A stretch of DNA of 64,000 bases. It comes from an uncultured Bacteroidota bacterium (GTDB taxonomy: Bacteria; Bacteroidota; Bacteroidia; Flavobacteriales; Flavobacteriaceae). Both the position numbers and the translations under genes were made by a program. Of this stretch, positions 38,663 through 47,313 are shown in pieces. Below the pieces are notes generated by a model that saw only the letters and a program-made list of their open reading frames with translations, searched no databases and was not told the DNA's origin. Positions within the stretch are counted from its first letter, which is position 1. Every line of letters starts with the position of its first letter. Where the stretch lies: assembly GCA_902626365.1 (NCBI GenBank), contig CACOFE010000003.1, positions 33,145 to 97,144 of the forward strand, in the 5' to 3' direction.

Positions 38663-39688
38663 ATGAAAAAACCATTTACACTTTTAACACTAATATGCCT
38701 TTTTAATATGAATGCACAAATAAGTACTGGGGACACAAACAATTCTGGAACATATTCTTCGGCAATAGGCTATCAGACATCAGCAGCTGGAGACTACTCT
38801 ACCGCAATGGGCTATAACACAACTTCAAGCGCTAGCTATTGCACTGCAATGGGATATGCGACAACAGCAAGCGGGAGCACCTCCACGGCTATGGGGGTTA
38901 ACACAACGGCAAGTGGAGATGGCTCTACGTCCTTAGGTAACCAAACGATTGCAAGTGCTAACAACTCCAGCGCAATGGGGGCAAGCACAACTGCAAGCGG
39001 CGAAGTGTCTACTGCAATGGGATATGCGACAACTGCGAGTGGAAGTACGTCTACATCAATGGGCTTAAGCACAACAGCAAATGGTGACGTTTCTACAGCA
39101 ATGGGATTAGGTACAATGGCAAATGGTAGTGTTTCCGTAGCAATGGGAAGAAATACAACTGCTAGTGATTATGGTTCTTTAGTAATTGGACAATTTAACT
39201 CCGCAGGCTCCTCAGTTACAAGTGACCAACAATCAGCATTTGTATTTAGTCCAGTAAACACAGCTTTTGTGATAGGAAATGGAACAAATGTGTTAAATAA
39301 ATCTGATGCTTTTAAAGTGATGTTTAACGGAGATGCCACGGTTAGCAATAACCTTACTGTAGTGGGTGATGTTGAAGTTCAATCCGATGCAAGATTAAAG
39401 TCAAACATCACATCTTTAGGGTCTACAATCTCTAAGCTATTACTAATTGATGGTAAGTCATATGAAATGAAAGGCAAACAAAAGATTGGTGTCCTTGCGC
39501 AAGAGATTAAAGAGGTGTTTCCTGAGCTTGTAAGCGAGGATGATAATAAAATATTAGCAGTAAACTATCAAGGATTGGTGCCTGTGCTTATCAATGCATT
39601 GAAAGAGCAGCAAAGCGAAATAAACAGACTGAAAGAGCAAGAAAAAAGGATTGAAAGATTAGAGAGGTTAATTGCTAATATTAATTAA
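38663..39688 (+). CDS. Secreted YadA-head-repeat protein with C-terminal S74/endosialidase-type intramolecular chaperone domain
   Basis: About ten 14-aa repeats ([28 protein letters not shown]...); [51 protein letters not shown]-terminal coiled coil [27 protein letters not shown]. Confidence 0.88.
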   Translation: MKKPFTLLTLICLFNMNAQISTGDTNNSGTYSSAIGYQTSAAGDYSTAMGYNTTSSASYCTAMGYATTASGSTSTAMGVNTTASGDGSTSLGNQTIASANNSSAMGASTTASGEVSTAMGYATTASGSTSTSMGLSTTANGDVSTAMGLGTMANGSVSVAMGRNTTASDYGSLVIGQFNSAGSSVTSDQQSAFVFSPVNTAFVIGNGTNVLNKSDAFKVMFNGDATVSNNLTVVGDVEVQSDARLKSNITSLGSTISKLLLIDGKSYEMKGKQKIGVLAQEIKEVFPELVSEDDNKILAVNYQGLVPVLINALKEQQSEINRLKEQEKRIERLERLIANIN

Positions 39689-39882
39689 GCTTCAGTTTCT
39701 GCAGTGTTATCAAGCAGAACCTTGCCCCTGTAATATAGCTTACCCTCATGCCAGTAGGCTCTGTGGTATAAATGGCTCTCACCAGTTTTTGAACAAACTG
39801 CAACCTGAGGCATTTCAGCCTTATAATGAGTTCTTCTTTTGTCTCTTCTAGTTTTTGACGTTTTTCTTTTTGGATGTGCCAT
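39685..39882 (-). CDS. rpmF: 50S ribosomal protein L32
   Basis: [44 protein letters not shown]. Confidence 0.96.
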   Translation of the reverse strand: MAHPKRKTSKTRRDKRRTHYKAEMPQVAVCSKTGESHLYHRAYWHEGKLYYRGKVLLDNTAETEA

Positions 39883-39893
39883 TGTAAACTATT

Positions 39894-40412
39894 TTATTTT
39901 TTTAAACTTTTTAGCTGTTCCCATCTAGGGTCGGCTAAATTACTATTTTCTTTTGGTTTAAGATCTTCTAATATTTCTAATATTTCTGACTTTAAGCTTC
40001 CGTCTTCAACGCCAGGATGAATTCTCTTAGGCGGTAAAGATAACACAATCAATTCAAATATGTACTGGTCAACATAAAGCTTGTGCTCTCCATGAGGCAA
40101 AACAAGTATTTCATCATCCTCATCATTGTATTCTTGACCAAACTTCACCACAAGAGAAGCTTCATGTTTTATTTGAAAATCAAAAGGCTCATTAGTTAAA
40201 TCGCAATTTAGATTTACTACACCCTTTAAGATAAATTCCAACTCAAGCAGTGTTGATTTTTTTGTTAAATCGATGTCTATATTTACAGAGACATCATTAA
40301 AATCAGAAAAATTAAATCTATCAAAGAACTTTTTGTCTGCATTAAAATCAAATTGATGGCTTCCGATCTTTAAACCTGCAAACTCAATTTTATATTTGCT
40401 ATCAGACTTCAT
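39894..40412 (-). CDS. DUF177 (YceD-like) protein
   Basis: Position upstream of rpmF; VNLNCDLTNEPFDFQIKHEASLVVKFG...LPPKRIHPG. Confidence 0.85.
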   Translation of the reverse strand: MKSDSKYKIEFAGLKIGSHQFDFNADKKFFDRFNFSDFNDVSVNIDIDLTKKSTLLELEFILKGVVNLNCDLTNEPFDFQIKHEASLVVKFGQEYNDEDDEILVLPHGEHKLYVDQYIFELIVLSLPPKRIHPGVEDGSLKSEILEILEDLKPKENSNLADPRWEQLKSLKK

Positions 40413-40483
40413 CTCTAAAATTTTAAGGCGAGCAAATATATAAATTTTCTTAAAAAATCTACAAGAAAAGAACCTGATTTAAA

Positions 40484-41524
40484 CTATTTTGATGTTTCTA
40501 ATTTATTTTTAGAGAACTCATCATAAATCTTTCTTCGCCTATAAACATCAATTGCAAGATAAATCGAACATAAAAATGATTCTGTAGACGCAACTCCTTT
40601 TCCGGCAATAGAATAAGCTGTTCCATGATCAGGGGATGTTCTAATTTTATCTAATCCTGAAGTATAGTTTACTCCCATTCCAAAAGACAGAGTTTTAAAG
40701 GGAATAAGACCTTGATCGTGATATGCTGCAATAATTAGGTCATACTTCTTATACTCAGCCGATCCAAAAAAACTATCAGCAGAGAAAGGGCCATAAACTA
40801 AAACTCCAGAGTCTTGCATTTTCTTAATTGCGGGGACAATTAAATTTTTATCATTTTCTGCAATTACACCTCCATCACCTACATGGGGGTCTATTGAGAG
40901 AAGCGCAATTTTTGGTCGCTCTATTTGAAAATCCCTCATCAGTGTTTCGTTCAGCGCGTCAACTTTGTTTTCGACAAGATTTGGTGTAATCGAGTCTGTA
41001 ACCTTAGCAACTGGAATATGCTCTGTCAACAAAGCTATCCTTAAATCATTTGAAACCATCATCATGGTTGAGCTGCCATTAATCTCACTATTAATATAGT
41101 CAGTATGCCCCATAAACAGGAAATCATCCGAGTGTATAGCTTCTTTATTAATAGGAGGGGTTACTAAAACATCTATTTTACCCTCTTTTAAATCCTTAAC
41201 CCCCATTTTTATCGACTCAAAAGCAGCATGTCCCACCTCTTTATTTAACACTCCGAATGAAATTTGGGGTGGGTTTTTAAAATCATCAACTACATTGATT
41301 TTGCCTTCTTTAGATTTGTCAGCAGAACTTATTTTGTTAAATGAAATGTCAAAACCCAAATGATTCAAAGTGTAGCTTAAGTTTTTTAATGGCCCGTAAA
41401 TGACTGGTGTACATAGAGATAGCAACTCATTATTTTGAAGAGAACTCAAAAGAATCTCAGGCCCAACACCATTCATGTCGCCTGTTGTAAATCCTACTTT
41501 AATATTGTTTTCTTGATCTTTCAA
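40484..41524 (-). CDS. pdxA: 4-hydroxythreonine-4-phosphate dehydrogenase
   Basis: GFTTGDMNGVGPEILL; VTPPINKEAI; FMGHTDYI; AAYHDQGLIPFKTLSFGMGVNYTSGLDKIRTSPDHGTAYSIAGKG. Confidence 0.95.
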   Translation of the reverse strand: MKDQENNIKVGFTTGDMNGVGPEILLSSLQNNELLSLCTPVIYGPLKNLSYTLNHLGFDISFNKISSADKSKEGKINVVDDFKNPPQISFGVLNKEVGHAAFESIKMGVKDLKEGKIDVLVTPPINKEAIHSDDFLFMGHTDYINSEINGSSTMMMVSNDLRIALLTEHIPVAKVTDSITPNLVENKVDALNETLMRDFQIERPKIALLSIDPHVGDGGVIAENDKNLIVPAIKKMQDSGVLVYGPFSADSFFGSAEYKKYDLIIAAYHDQGLIPFKTLSFGMGVNYTSGLDKIRTSPDHGTAYSIAGKGVASTESFLCSIYLAIDVYRRRKIYDEFSKNKLETSK

Positions 41525-41580
41525 ATTGATTTTAGCTATATCCTAAGATTTCTGTAAATTTATCAAATTAAACAGAAATA

Positions 41581-42162
41581 ATGTTTACAGGAATAATAGA
41601 AAGTTTAGGAAAAGTTACAAATGTTAAAGTTGATCGTGGAAACATTGATTTCACAATTGAAAGCGAAATAAGCAACGAGCTTAAAATTGATCAAAGTGTT
41701 TCGCACAATGGGGTTTGTCTAACCGTAACTGAAACAAGTGATAACACCCACACGGTGACTGCAGTAAAGGAAACTTTAGAAAAATCGTCGCTTAAAAGCT
41801 TTTCGGTTAATGACCTTATAAATCTTGAACGCGCAATGAAATTAGGTGAAAGACTAGACGGGCATCTTGTTCAAGGCCATGTAGACGGTATTGCAAAATG
41901 CATAGGCGTCTCTGTTAATGATGGAAGTTGGATTTATAAATTTGAATTTGATATTAAAAATGAAATGCTGTTAATCGAAAAAGGGTCAATTTGTATTAAC
42001 GGTGTTAGCCTTACAGTTTTTGACATTGCGGAAAACACTTTTAAGGTTACAATTATCCCTTACACCCATGAAAACACTTCGTTTAAAAAACTTAAAGAGG
42101 GGGATATAGTTAACATTGAGTTTGATATGATTGGCAAGTATCTCGCTAGGTTTAATAAATAA
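41581..42162 (+). CDS. ribE: Riboflavin synthase (alpha subunit type)
   Basis: MFTGIIESLGKV; NGVCLTV; NLERAMKLGERLDGHLVQGHVDG; GVSLTV; IPYTHENTS. Confidence 0.95.
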   Translation: MFTGIIESLGKVTNVKVDRGNIDFTIESEISNELKIDQSVSHNGVCLTVTETSDNTHTVTAVKETLEKSSLKSFSVNDLINLERAMKLGERLDGHLVQGHVDGIAKCIGVSVNDGSWIYKFEFDIKNEMLLIEKGSICINGVSLTVFDIAENTFKVTIIPYTHENTSFKKLKEGDIVNIEFDMIGKYLARFNK

Positions 42163-42180
42163 TAATTAAAATAATATAAA

Positions 42181-42720
42181 ATGAAAAATGTCTTAAAAAT
42201 AATTGGAGTATTGGTTTTAGCTTTTGTTGGCTATGTAACATATATGCTAATCAACCCTGTAAGCCCTAAGGACACTGTTGTTTACAGCTCAGACAATGCA
42301 AACCTAGAGGTGGTTTACAGCCGTCCATACAAAAAAAACAGACTAATTTTTGGCTCTGAAGAAGATGGTGCTCTGGTTCCATATGGAAAATACTGGAGAA
42401 CTGGGGCTAATGCCGCTACCACATTTGAAACTTCATCAGATATTTTATTTAATGGCAAAAAGTTAAGAGCAGGAAAATACCGACTTTACACAGTTCCTGG
42501 CGAAAAAGAATGGAAAATAGTGCTAAACTCTGAAGGTGATAAATTTTTTGCTATTTCTGAACCTGATTACTCTAAAGATGTTTTAGAGGCTATCGTGATT
42601 CCTCAAATAAAAGATAAAAATACTATTGAGCAGTTTACAATTGGTTTTTCAAAAAATATTGAAGGTGTTGAAATGTATTTAATTTGGGACACAACTGTTA
42701 TATCTATTCCTTTAAATTAG
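42181..42720 (+). CDS. DUF2911 family protein
   Basis: RLIFGSEEDGALVPYGKYWRTGANAATTFETSSDILFNGKKLRAGKYRLYTVPGEKEW. Confidence 0.85.
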   Translation: MKNVLKIIGVLVLAFVGYVTYMLINPVSPKDTVVYSSDNANLEVVYSRPYKKNRLIFGSEEDGALVPYGKYWRTGANAATTFETSSDILFNGKKLRAGKYRLYTVPGEKEWKIVLNSEGDKFFAISEPDYSKDVLEAIVIPQIKDKNTIEQFTIGFSKNIEGVEMYLIWDTTVISIPLN

Positions 42721-42724
42721 TAAA

Positions 42725-43867
42725 ATGTTTAGCCTAAAAAACCTTCTTAAAACTTTATCATTTATTCTTGTTGTTGCCTTGGGAATCTATTTTGCTATTG
42801 ATACAATACAGAAGAAGCAAAACATTATGAGTTTTGAAGATTATGACCCCCCGTCTTCATTAATTGTTGAAGGTGAAGTGATTAAAAAGGCCAAGTATAC
42901 ATTTATAGACGTGCACAGTCACTTGTGGAATATGCCTGTAATGGATCTTGACGAGCTTGTGGCAGAAATGGATGAAATAAACATGGGTTATATTGTCAAT
43001 CTAAGCGGGTCTGGGTTTGGTCCTCAGGCAGCTAAAGACCTGTATTTTGATGAATCAGCAAAAAATATAGAAGAAAACCAACCTGGTCGAATTGGCTTGT
43101 TCGTAAACGTTGACTTTAATTCTGTTGATGTTGAAAATCATGTTGAAAATCAAGTTAATGTTATCAGAAACGCTGTTGCCAAGGGGGCTATTGGGCTTAA
43201 AGTATATAAAAGCTTGGGTCTAACTAATAAAGACTCTAAAGGAAATAGGGTTAGGGTTGATGATGAAAGATTGGGGCCAATATGGGAGGTGTGTGGTGAA
43301 TTGGGTGTTCCTGTGTTAATTCACTCTGCTGATCCTTTCCAGTTTTGGCTGCCAAAAGATGATCAAAACGAAAGGTGGTTTGAATTAAAAGAAAAGCCTA
43401 ACAGGTTTTATGGTGATTCAGATTTTATTCCTCCTTTTGAAGATATTATTCAAGAACAGCATACAATTTTCAAAAGACACAAGAATACAACATTTATCAA
43501 TGCTCATCTTGGGTGGATGGGTAATGATTTAAAAAGGCTTGGTGATCACCTAGATGAATTTCCCAATGTTGTCACCGAGTTTGGAGCTGTAATAGCAGAG
43601 CTAGGAAGACAACCAAAGACTGCTCGTCAGTTTTTCATTGACTATCAAGACAGGATTATGTTTGGAAAAGACTCGTATAATAAGGAAGAGTTTTATACGT
43701 ACTTTAGAGTTTTAGAATCAGATGATGAATACTTTAATTATTTTAGAAAAAGACACGCTTTTTGGAAAATGTATGGGTTAAACCTTCCCGACGAAGTTTT
43801 AAAGAAGATCTATTACGAAAATGCTCTTAATTTATTTCCTTCCATTCCTAGAGATCTTTTTGAATAA
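42725..43867 (+). CDS. Amidohydrolase family protein
   Basis: TFIDVHSHLWNM; VGLKVYKSLG-type motif; VLIHSADPFQFW; FINAHLGWMGNDL; IMFGKDSY. Confidence 0.85.
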   Translation: MFSLKNLLKTLSFILVVALGIYFAIDTIQKKQNIMSFEDYDPPSSLIVEGEVIKKAKYTFIDVHSHLWNMPVMDLDELVAEMDEINMGYIVNLSGSGFGPQAAKDLYFDESAKNIEENQPGRIGLFVNVDFNSVDVENHVENQVNVIRNAVAKGAIGLKVYKSLGLTNKDSKGNRVRVDDERLGPIWEVCGELGVPVLIHSADPFQFWLPKDDQNERWFELKEKPNRFYGDSDFIPPFEDIIQEQHTIFKRHKNTTFINAHLGWMGNDLKRLGDHLDEFPNVVTEFGAVIAELGRQPKTARQFFIDYQDRIMFGKDSYNKEEFYTYFRVLESDDEYFNYFRKRHAFWKMYGLNLPDEVLKKIYYENALNLFPSIPRDLFE

Positions 43868-43927
43868 AAACCATGTGATATTGGCATAAAACTACGATTT
43901 TACAAAAATTTCGTATTTTAGCAAGCC

Positions 43928-43948
43928 GTCTTACGCAGAACGTAAGAC
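43928..43948 (+). other. Perfect 8-bp stem-loop in the 5' leader of the VPS10/BNR gene
   Basis: GTCTTACG-CAGAA-CGTAAGAC, 30 nt upstream of ATG 43978; no U tract. Confidence 0.5.
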
Positions 43949-43977
43949 AAAGTGGACAAAACAAAAAAATAAATTAC

Positions 43978-46900
43978 ATGAAGAATTTGAAACTATTATT
44001 GGTTTCTTTAGCAATCCTTTTCTCTCATAATTTAACCATGGGACAGGGACCTAAGGATGGTAAAAACGAAAGAAATCCTATTAAATCTGCACTTAATGCA
44101 TTTAAATTTAGAAGCATTGGGCCTGCGTTTATGTCAGGAAGAATTGCTGATATTGCAATTGATCCAGAAAATGAAAATGTTTGGTACGTAGCTGTTGGGT
44201 CTGGTGGTGTATGGAAAACTGAAAACTCAGGGACTACATGGTCGCCTTTAGCTGACAACATGCCTTTTTACTCAACAGGGTGTATCACGATTGACCCACA
44301 CAATAATGCTTCTATCTGGTTAGGAACAGGAGAAAATGTTGGTGGCCGACATGTTGGTATTGGACATGGAGTATACCACAGTAAAGATGGTGGAAAATCA
44401 TGGAAGGATATGGGTTTAAAAAAATCCGAGCATATTTCAAAAATAATTGTACATCCAGATGACCCTAATACTGTTTGGGTTGCGTCTCAAGGCCCGTTAT
44501 GGAGCTCAGGAGGCGAGAGAGGTTTATTTAAAACAACTGATGGAGGTAAAACATGGAAAAATACTTTAGATATAAATGAGTGGACAGGTGTAACTGACCT
44601 TGTAATTGACCCCAATAACCCTAATACGCTTTATGCGGCGAGCTGGCAAAAGCACAGAAATGTTGCTGCACTTATTGGTGGTGGTCCTGGAACTTCTCTT
44701 TACAAGAGTGTAGATGGAGGTGACAATTGGTCAAAAATCGACAAAGGGCTTCCGAAGTCTAACAAAGGAAAAATCGGTCTTGCGATTTCTCCAATGCAAC
44801 CAAATGTTCTGTATGCAGCTGTTGAGCTTGATAAAAGGGCTGGTGCTGTTTACAGGTCGGACAACAGTGGTGGTAGCTGGAAAAAAATGTCTGATACGGT
44901 GTCCGGTGGAACCGGGCCTCACTACTATCAGGAATTAGTGGCGTCTCCCCACGTGTTTGATAAAATTTATTTAATGAATGTTCGAGTATTAGTTTCTGAT
45001 GATGGTGGGAAGAATTTTTACACAATGTCTGAAAGACAAAAACACTCTGACAATCATTCATTAACTTTTAAGGCTAATGACCCAAATTACATGCTAATTG
45101 GTACTGATGGCGGTATTTATGAGTCGTTTGACGACTCTGCTAGCTGGAAGTTTGTAGGGAACCTTCCTTTAACACAATTTTATAAGTTAGCTGTTGATGA
45201 TGCTGAGCCTTTTTATAATATTTATGGTGGTACTCAGGACAACAACACTCAAGGCGGACCCTCAAGAACATTTGAATACAGTGGAATTTCAAATTCTCAC
45301 TGGTTTGTAGTTCTAGGTGGTGATGGGCACCAGCCTGCTACTGAGCCTGGAAATCCAGATATTATATATGCTCAATCTCAACAAGGATATATTAATAGAA
45401 TTGATATGACTAATGGGGAGGCTGTGAGTATTAGGCCTCAAGAAGGTATTGACGAGCCATATGAAAGGTTTAACTGGGACTCTCCTATTTTGGTTAGTTA
45501 TCACGACCCTAAAAGATTATACTTTGGAACACAAAGAGTTTGGAGATCAGAAAACAGGGGTGATAGCTGGACTGCTGTTTCCGGAGATTTAACAAAAGAT
45601 GAAGAAAGATTATCTCTTCCAATTATGGGCAGGGTTCAAAGTTTTGACAATGCGTGGGATGTATATGCAATGTCAACATATAACACTGTTACCTCTTTAT
45701 CTGAATCAAGAATTGATGAAAACATCTTGTATGCAGGAACTGATGATGGAATAATTCAGTATACAAGAGATGGTGGGGAAAACTGGACTAAAATGACTGT
45801 TGACAACTTGCCGGGTACTCCGTCAAGCGCCTTTGTTAATGACATTAAAGCCGATCTTCATGACACTGAGACTGCTTATGTTTTATTAGACAATCATAAG
45901 TTTGGAGACTATAAGCCATATATGTTCAAAACAACTAATGGCGGAAAGAAGTGGGTTTCAATAACTAAAGGAATTCCTGATGGAACGTTACTTTGGAGAA
46001 TTGTTCAGGATCATGTAAATCCCAATTTATTATTCTTAGGAACTGAATATGGTGTATACATCAGTCTTGACCAAGGAGACAACTGGCATAAATTTTCTAA
46101 TGGCCTTCCTACAATTCCTGTGAGAGATCTGGCTATTCAGAAAAGAGAAAATGACTTAGTGTTGGCCACTTTCGGAAGAAGCTTTTATGTGCTTGATGAC
46201 TATAGTCCGTTAAGAAGCATGACAAAAGAAAACCTAACAAATGATGGTGTTATTTTTGAGCCAAGAAAAGCTCTTCAATTCAATCAAGTTTATGGTGGAA
46301 CCAGCAGTGATGGTGGTCAAACATATTATGCTAGCAACCCTCAATACGGTGCAAGCATCACATATTACGTGAAAGATGCTCCTGAATCGATGAAGGCTAA
46401 AAGAAAAAAATCTGAAAGAGCTAAAAAAGATGGCGATATACCATTTCCTGGCTGGGATGCTTTAGACGACGAGATGTCTGAGCAGAAAAACCAAGTAGTT
46501 CTTGTTGTAAAAAACAAAGATGGAGATATTGTTTCAAAAATTCCTAGCCCACTAAGAAAAGGGGTTTCTAGAGTTAACTGGAACCTTACAAGCTCTATTC
46601 CAACAACTGTTAGGGCTACATCAAGAACCTCAAGAAGGGGTTGGAGAGGTGGTTCCGGTGGCGGAATCACAACTCAGGTTGACCCTGGCACATATGATTT
46701 GTTTTTAATGAAAAGAGTTAACGGAGAGGTTAGTCAGATTGCTGGACCTGTCGAGCTTGAAGTTGAAAAAATCAGGTCAGGAACCCTGACTAATCCGATG
46801 AAAAGTAAGCATGATGAATATTATGCAAACTTAGCTGATTTTTCTGCAGTTGTCGCATCATATCAACATAAGTTTGAAAAGTCAAAAGCAAGGGTTTCAA

Positions 46901-47247
46901 CATATCAGAGAATGTTAATGCAAATCACATCTAATATTCCTGAAGCGAGCAAAATGCTTTATGATTTAACCGAAACAATGAATGCTCTAGATAGAAAAGT
47001 TGGTGGAAGCGATGCTAAAGCGGAAATTGGTGAAAAAGATTTTCTAACCATAAGTGATAGGCTTTCTACTGCTAGAGGTGGATGGTATCCAAATTCTTAT
47101 GGGCCTACAGAAACACATATGCGAAGTTTTGACATTGCAAAAGAATTGTTCAATAGGGTAAAGCCTGAAATGGACGCCTACTTTGAGGATGTAATGAAAG
47201 TAGGAAAGATCTTGGAGGAGGCCGGTGCTCCAATTGTGCTGGACTAA
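43978..47247 (+). CDS. Secreted VPS10/sortilin-like BNR-repeat (glycosyl hydrolase-like beta-propeller) protein
   Basis: 1089 aa; repeated Asp-box SxDGGxxW motifs (KTENSGTTWSPL, SKDGGKSWKDM, KTTDGGKTWKN, KSVDGGDNWSK). Confidence 0.9.
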   Translation: MKNLKLLLVSLAILFSHNLTMGQGPKDGKNERNPIKSALNAFKFRSIGPAFMSGRIADIAIDPENENVWYVAVGSGGVWKTENSGTTWSPLADNMPFYSTGCITIDPHNNASIWLGTGENVGGRHVGIGHGVYHSKDGGKSWKDMGLKKSEHISKIIVHPDDPNTVWVASQGPLWSSGGERGLFKTTDGGKTWKNTLDINEWTGVTDLVIDPNNPNTLYAASWQKHRNVAALIGGGPGTSLYKSVDGGDNWSKIDKGLPKSNKGKIGLAISPMQPNVLYAAVELDKRAGAVYRSDNSGGSWKKMSDTVSGGTGPHYYQELVASPHVFDKIYLMNVRVLVSDDGGKNFYTMSERQKHSDNHSLTFKANDPNYMLIGTDGGIYESFDDSASWKFVGNLPLTQFYKLAVDDAEPFYNIYGGTQDNNTQGGPSRTFEYSGISNSHWFVVLGGDGHQPATEPGNPDIIYAQSQQGYINRIDMTNGEAVSIRPQEGIDEPYERFNWDSPILVSYHDPKRLYFGTQRVWRSENRGDSWTAVSGDLTKDEERLSLPIMGRVQSFDNAWDVYAMSTYNTVTSLSESRIDENILYAGTDDGIIQYTRDGGENWTKMTVDNLPGTPSSAFVNDIKADLHDTETAYVLLDNHKFGDYKPYMFKTTNGGKKWVSITKGIPDGTLLWRIVQDHVNPNLLFLGTEYGVYISLDQGDNWHKFSNGLPTIPVRDLAIQKRENDLVLATFGRSFYVLDDYSPLRSMTKENLTNDGVIFEPRKALQFNQVYGGTSSDGGQTYYASNPQYGASITYYVKDAPESMKAKRKKSERAKKDGDIPFPGWDALDDEMSEQKNQVVLVVKNKDGDIVSKIPSPLRKGVSRVNWNLTSSIPTTVRATSRTSRRGWRGGSGGGITTQVDPGTYDLFLMKRVNGEVSQIAGPVELEVEKIRSGTLTNPMKSKHDEYYANLADFSAVVASYQHKFEKSKARVSTYQRMLMQITSNIPEASKMLYDLTETMNALDRKVGGSDAKAEIGEKDFLTISDRLSTARGGWYPNSYGPTETHMRSFDIAKELFNRVKPEMDAYFEDVMKVGKILEEAGAPIVLD

Positions 47248-47268
47248 ATCAAGTTTTTAGTTAATATA

Positions 47269-47301
47269 AGCCCTCGCCCTAATCAAGCGGGGGCTTTGTT
47301 T
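47269..47301 (+). terminator. Rho-independent terminator
   Basis: AGCCCTCGC-CCTAATCAA-GCGGGGGCT followed by TTGTTT. Confidence 0.8.
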
Positions 47302-47313
47302 AAAAAATAGAAA

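Noticed and set aside
38836-39072. 78-aa minus-strand ORF with repetitive LAVV/PIAV pattern
   Set aside because: Exact antisense of the YadA-head repeats; its periodicity is a shadow of the 42-bp coding repeat.
38700-39180. 42-bp periodic repeats as a CRISPR array
   Set aside because: No conserved repeat/unique spacer pattern; repeats are degenerate at DNA level and encode in-frame 14-aa YadA motifs.
44714-45061. Cluster of overlapping ORFs on both strands inside the VPS10/BNR gene
   Set aside because: All nested in a long, well-supported 1089-aa coding frame; spurious.
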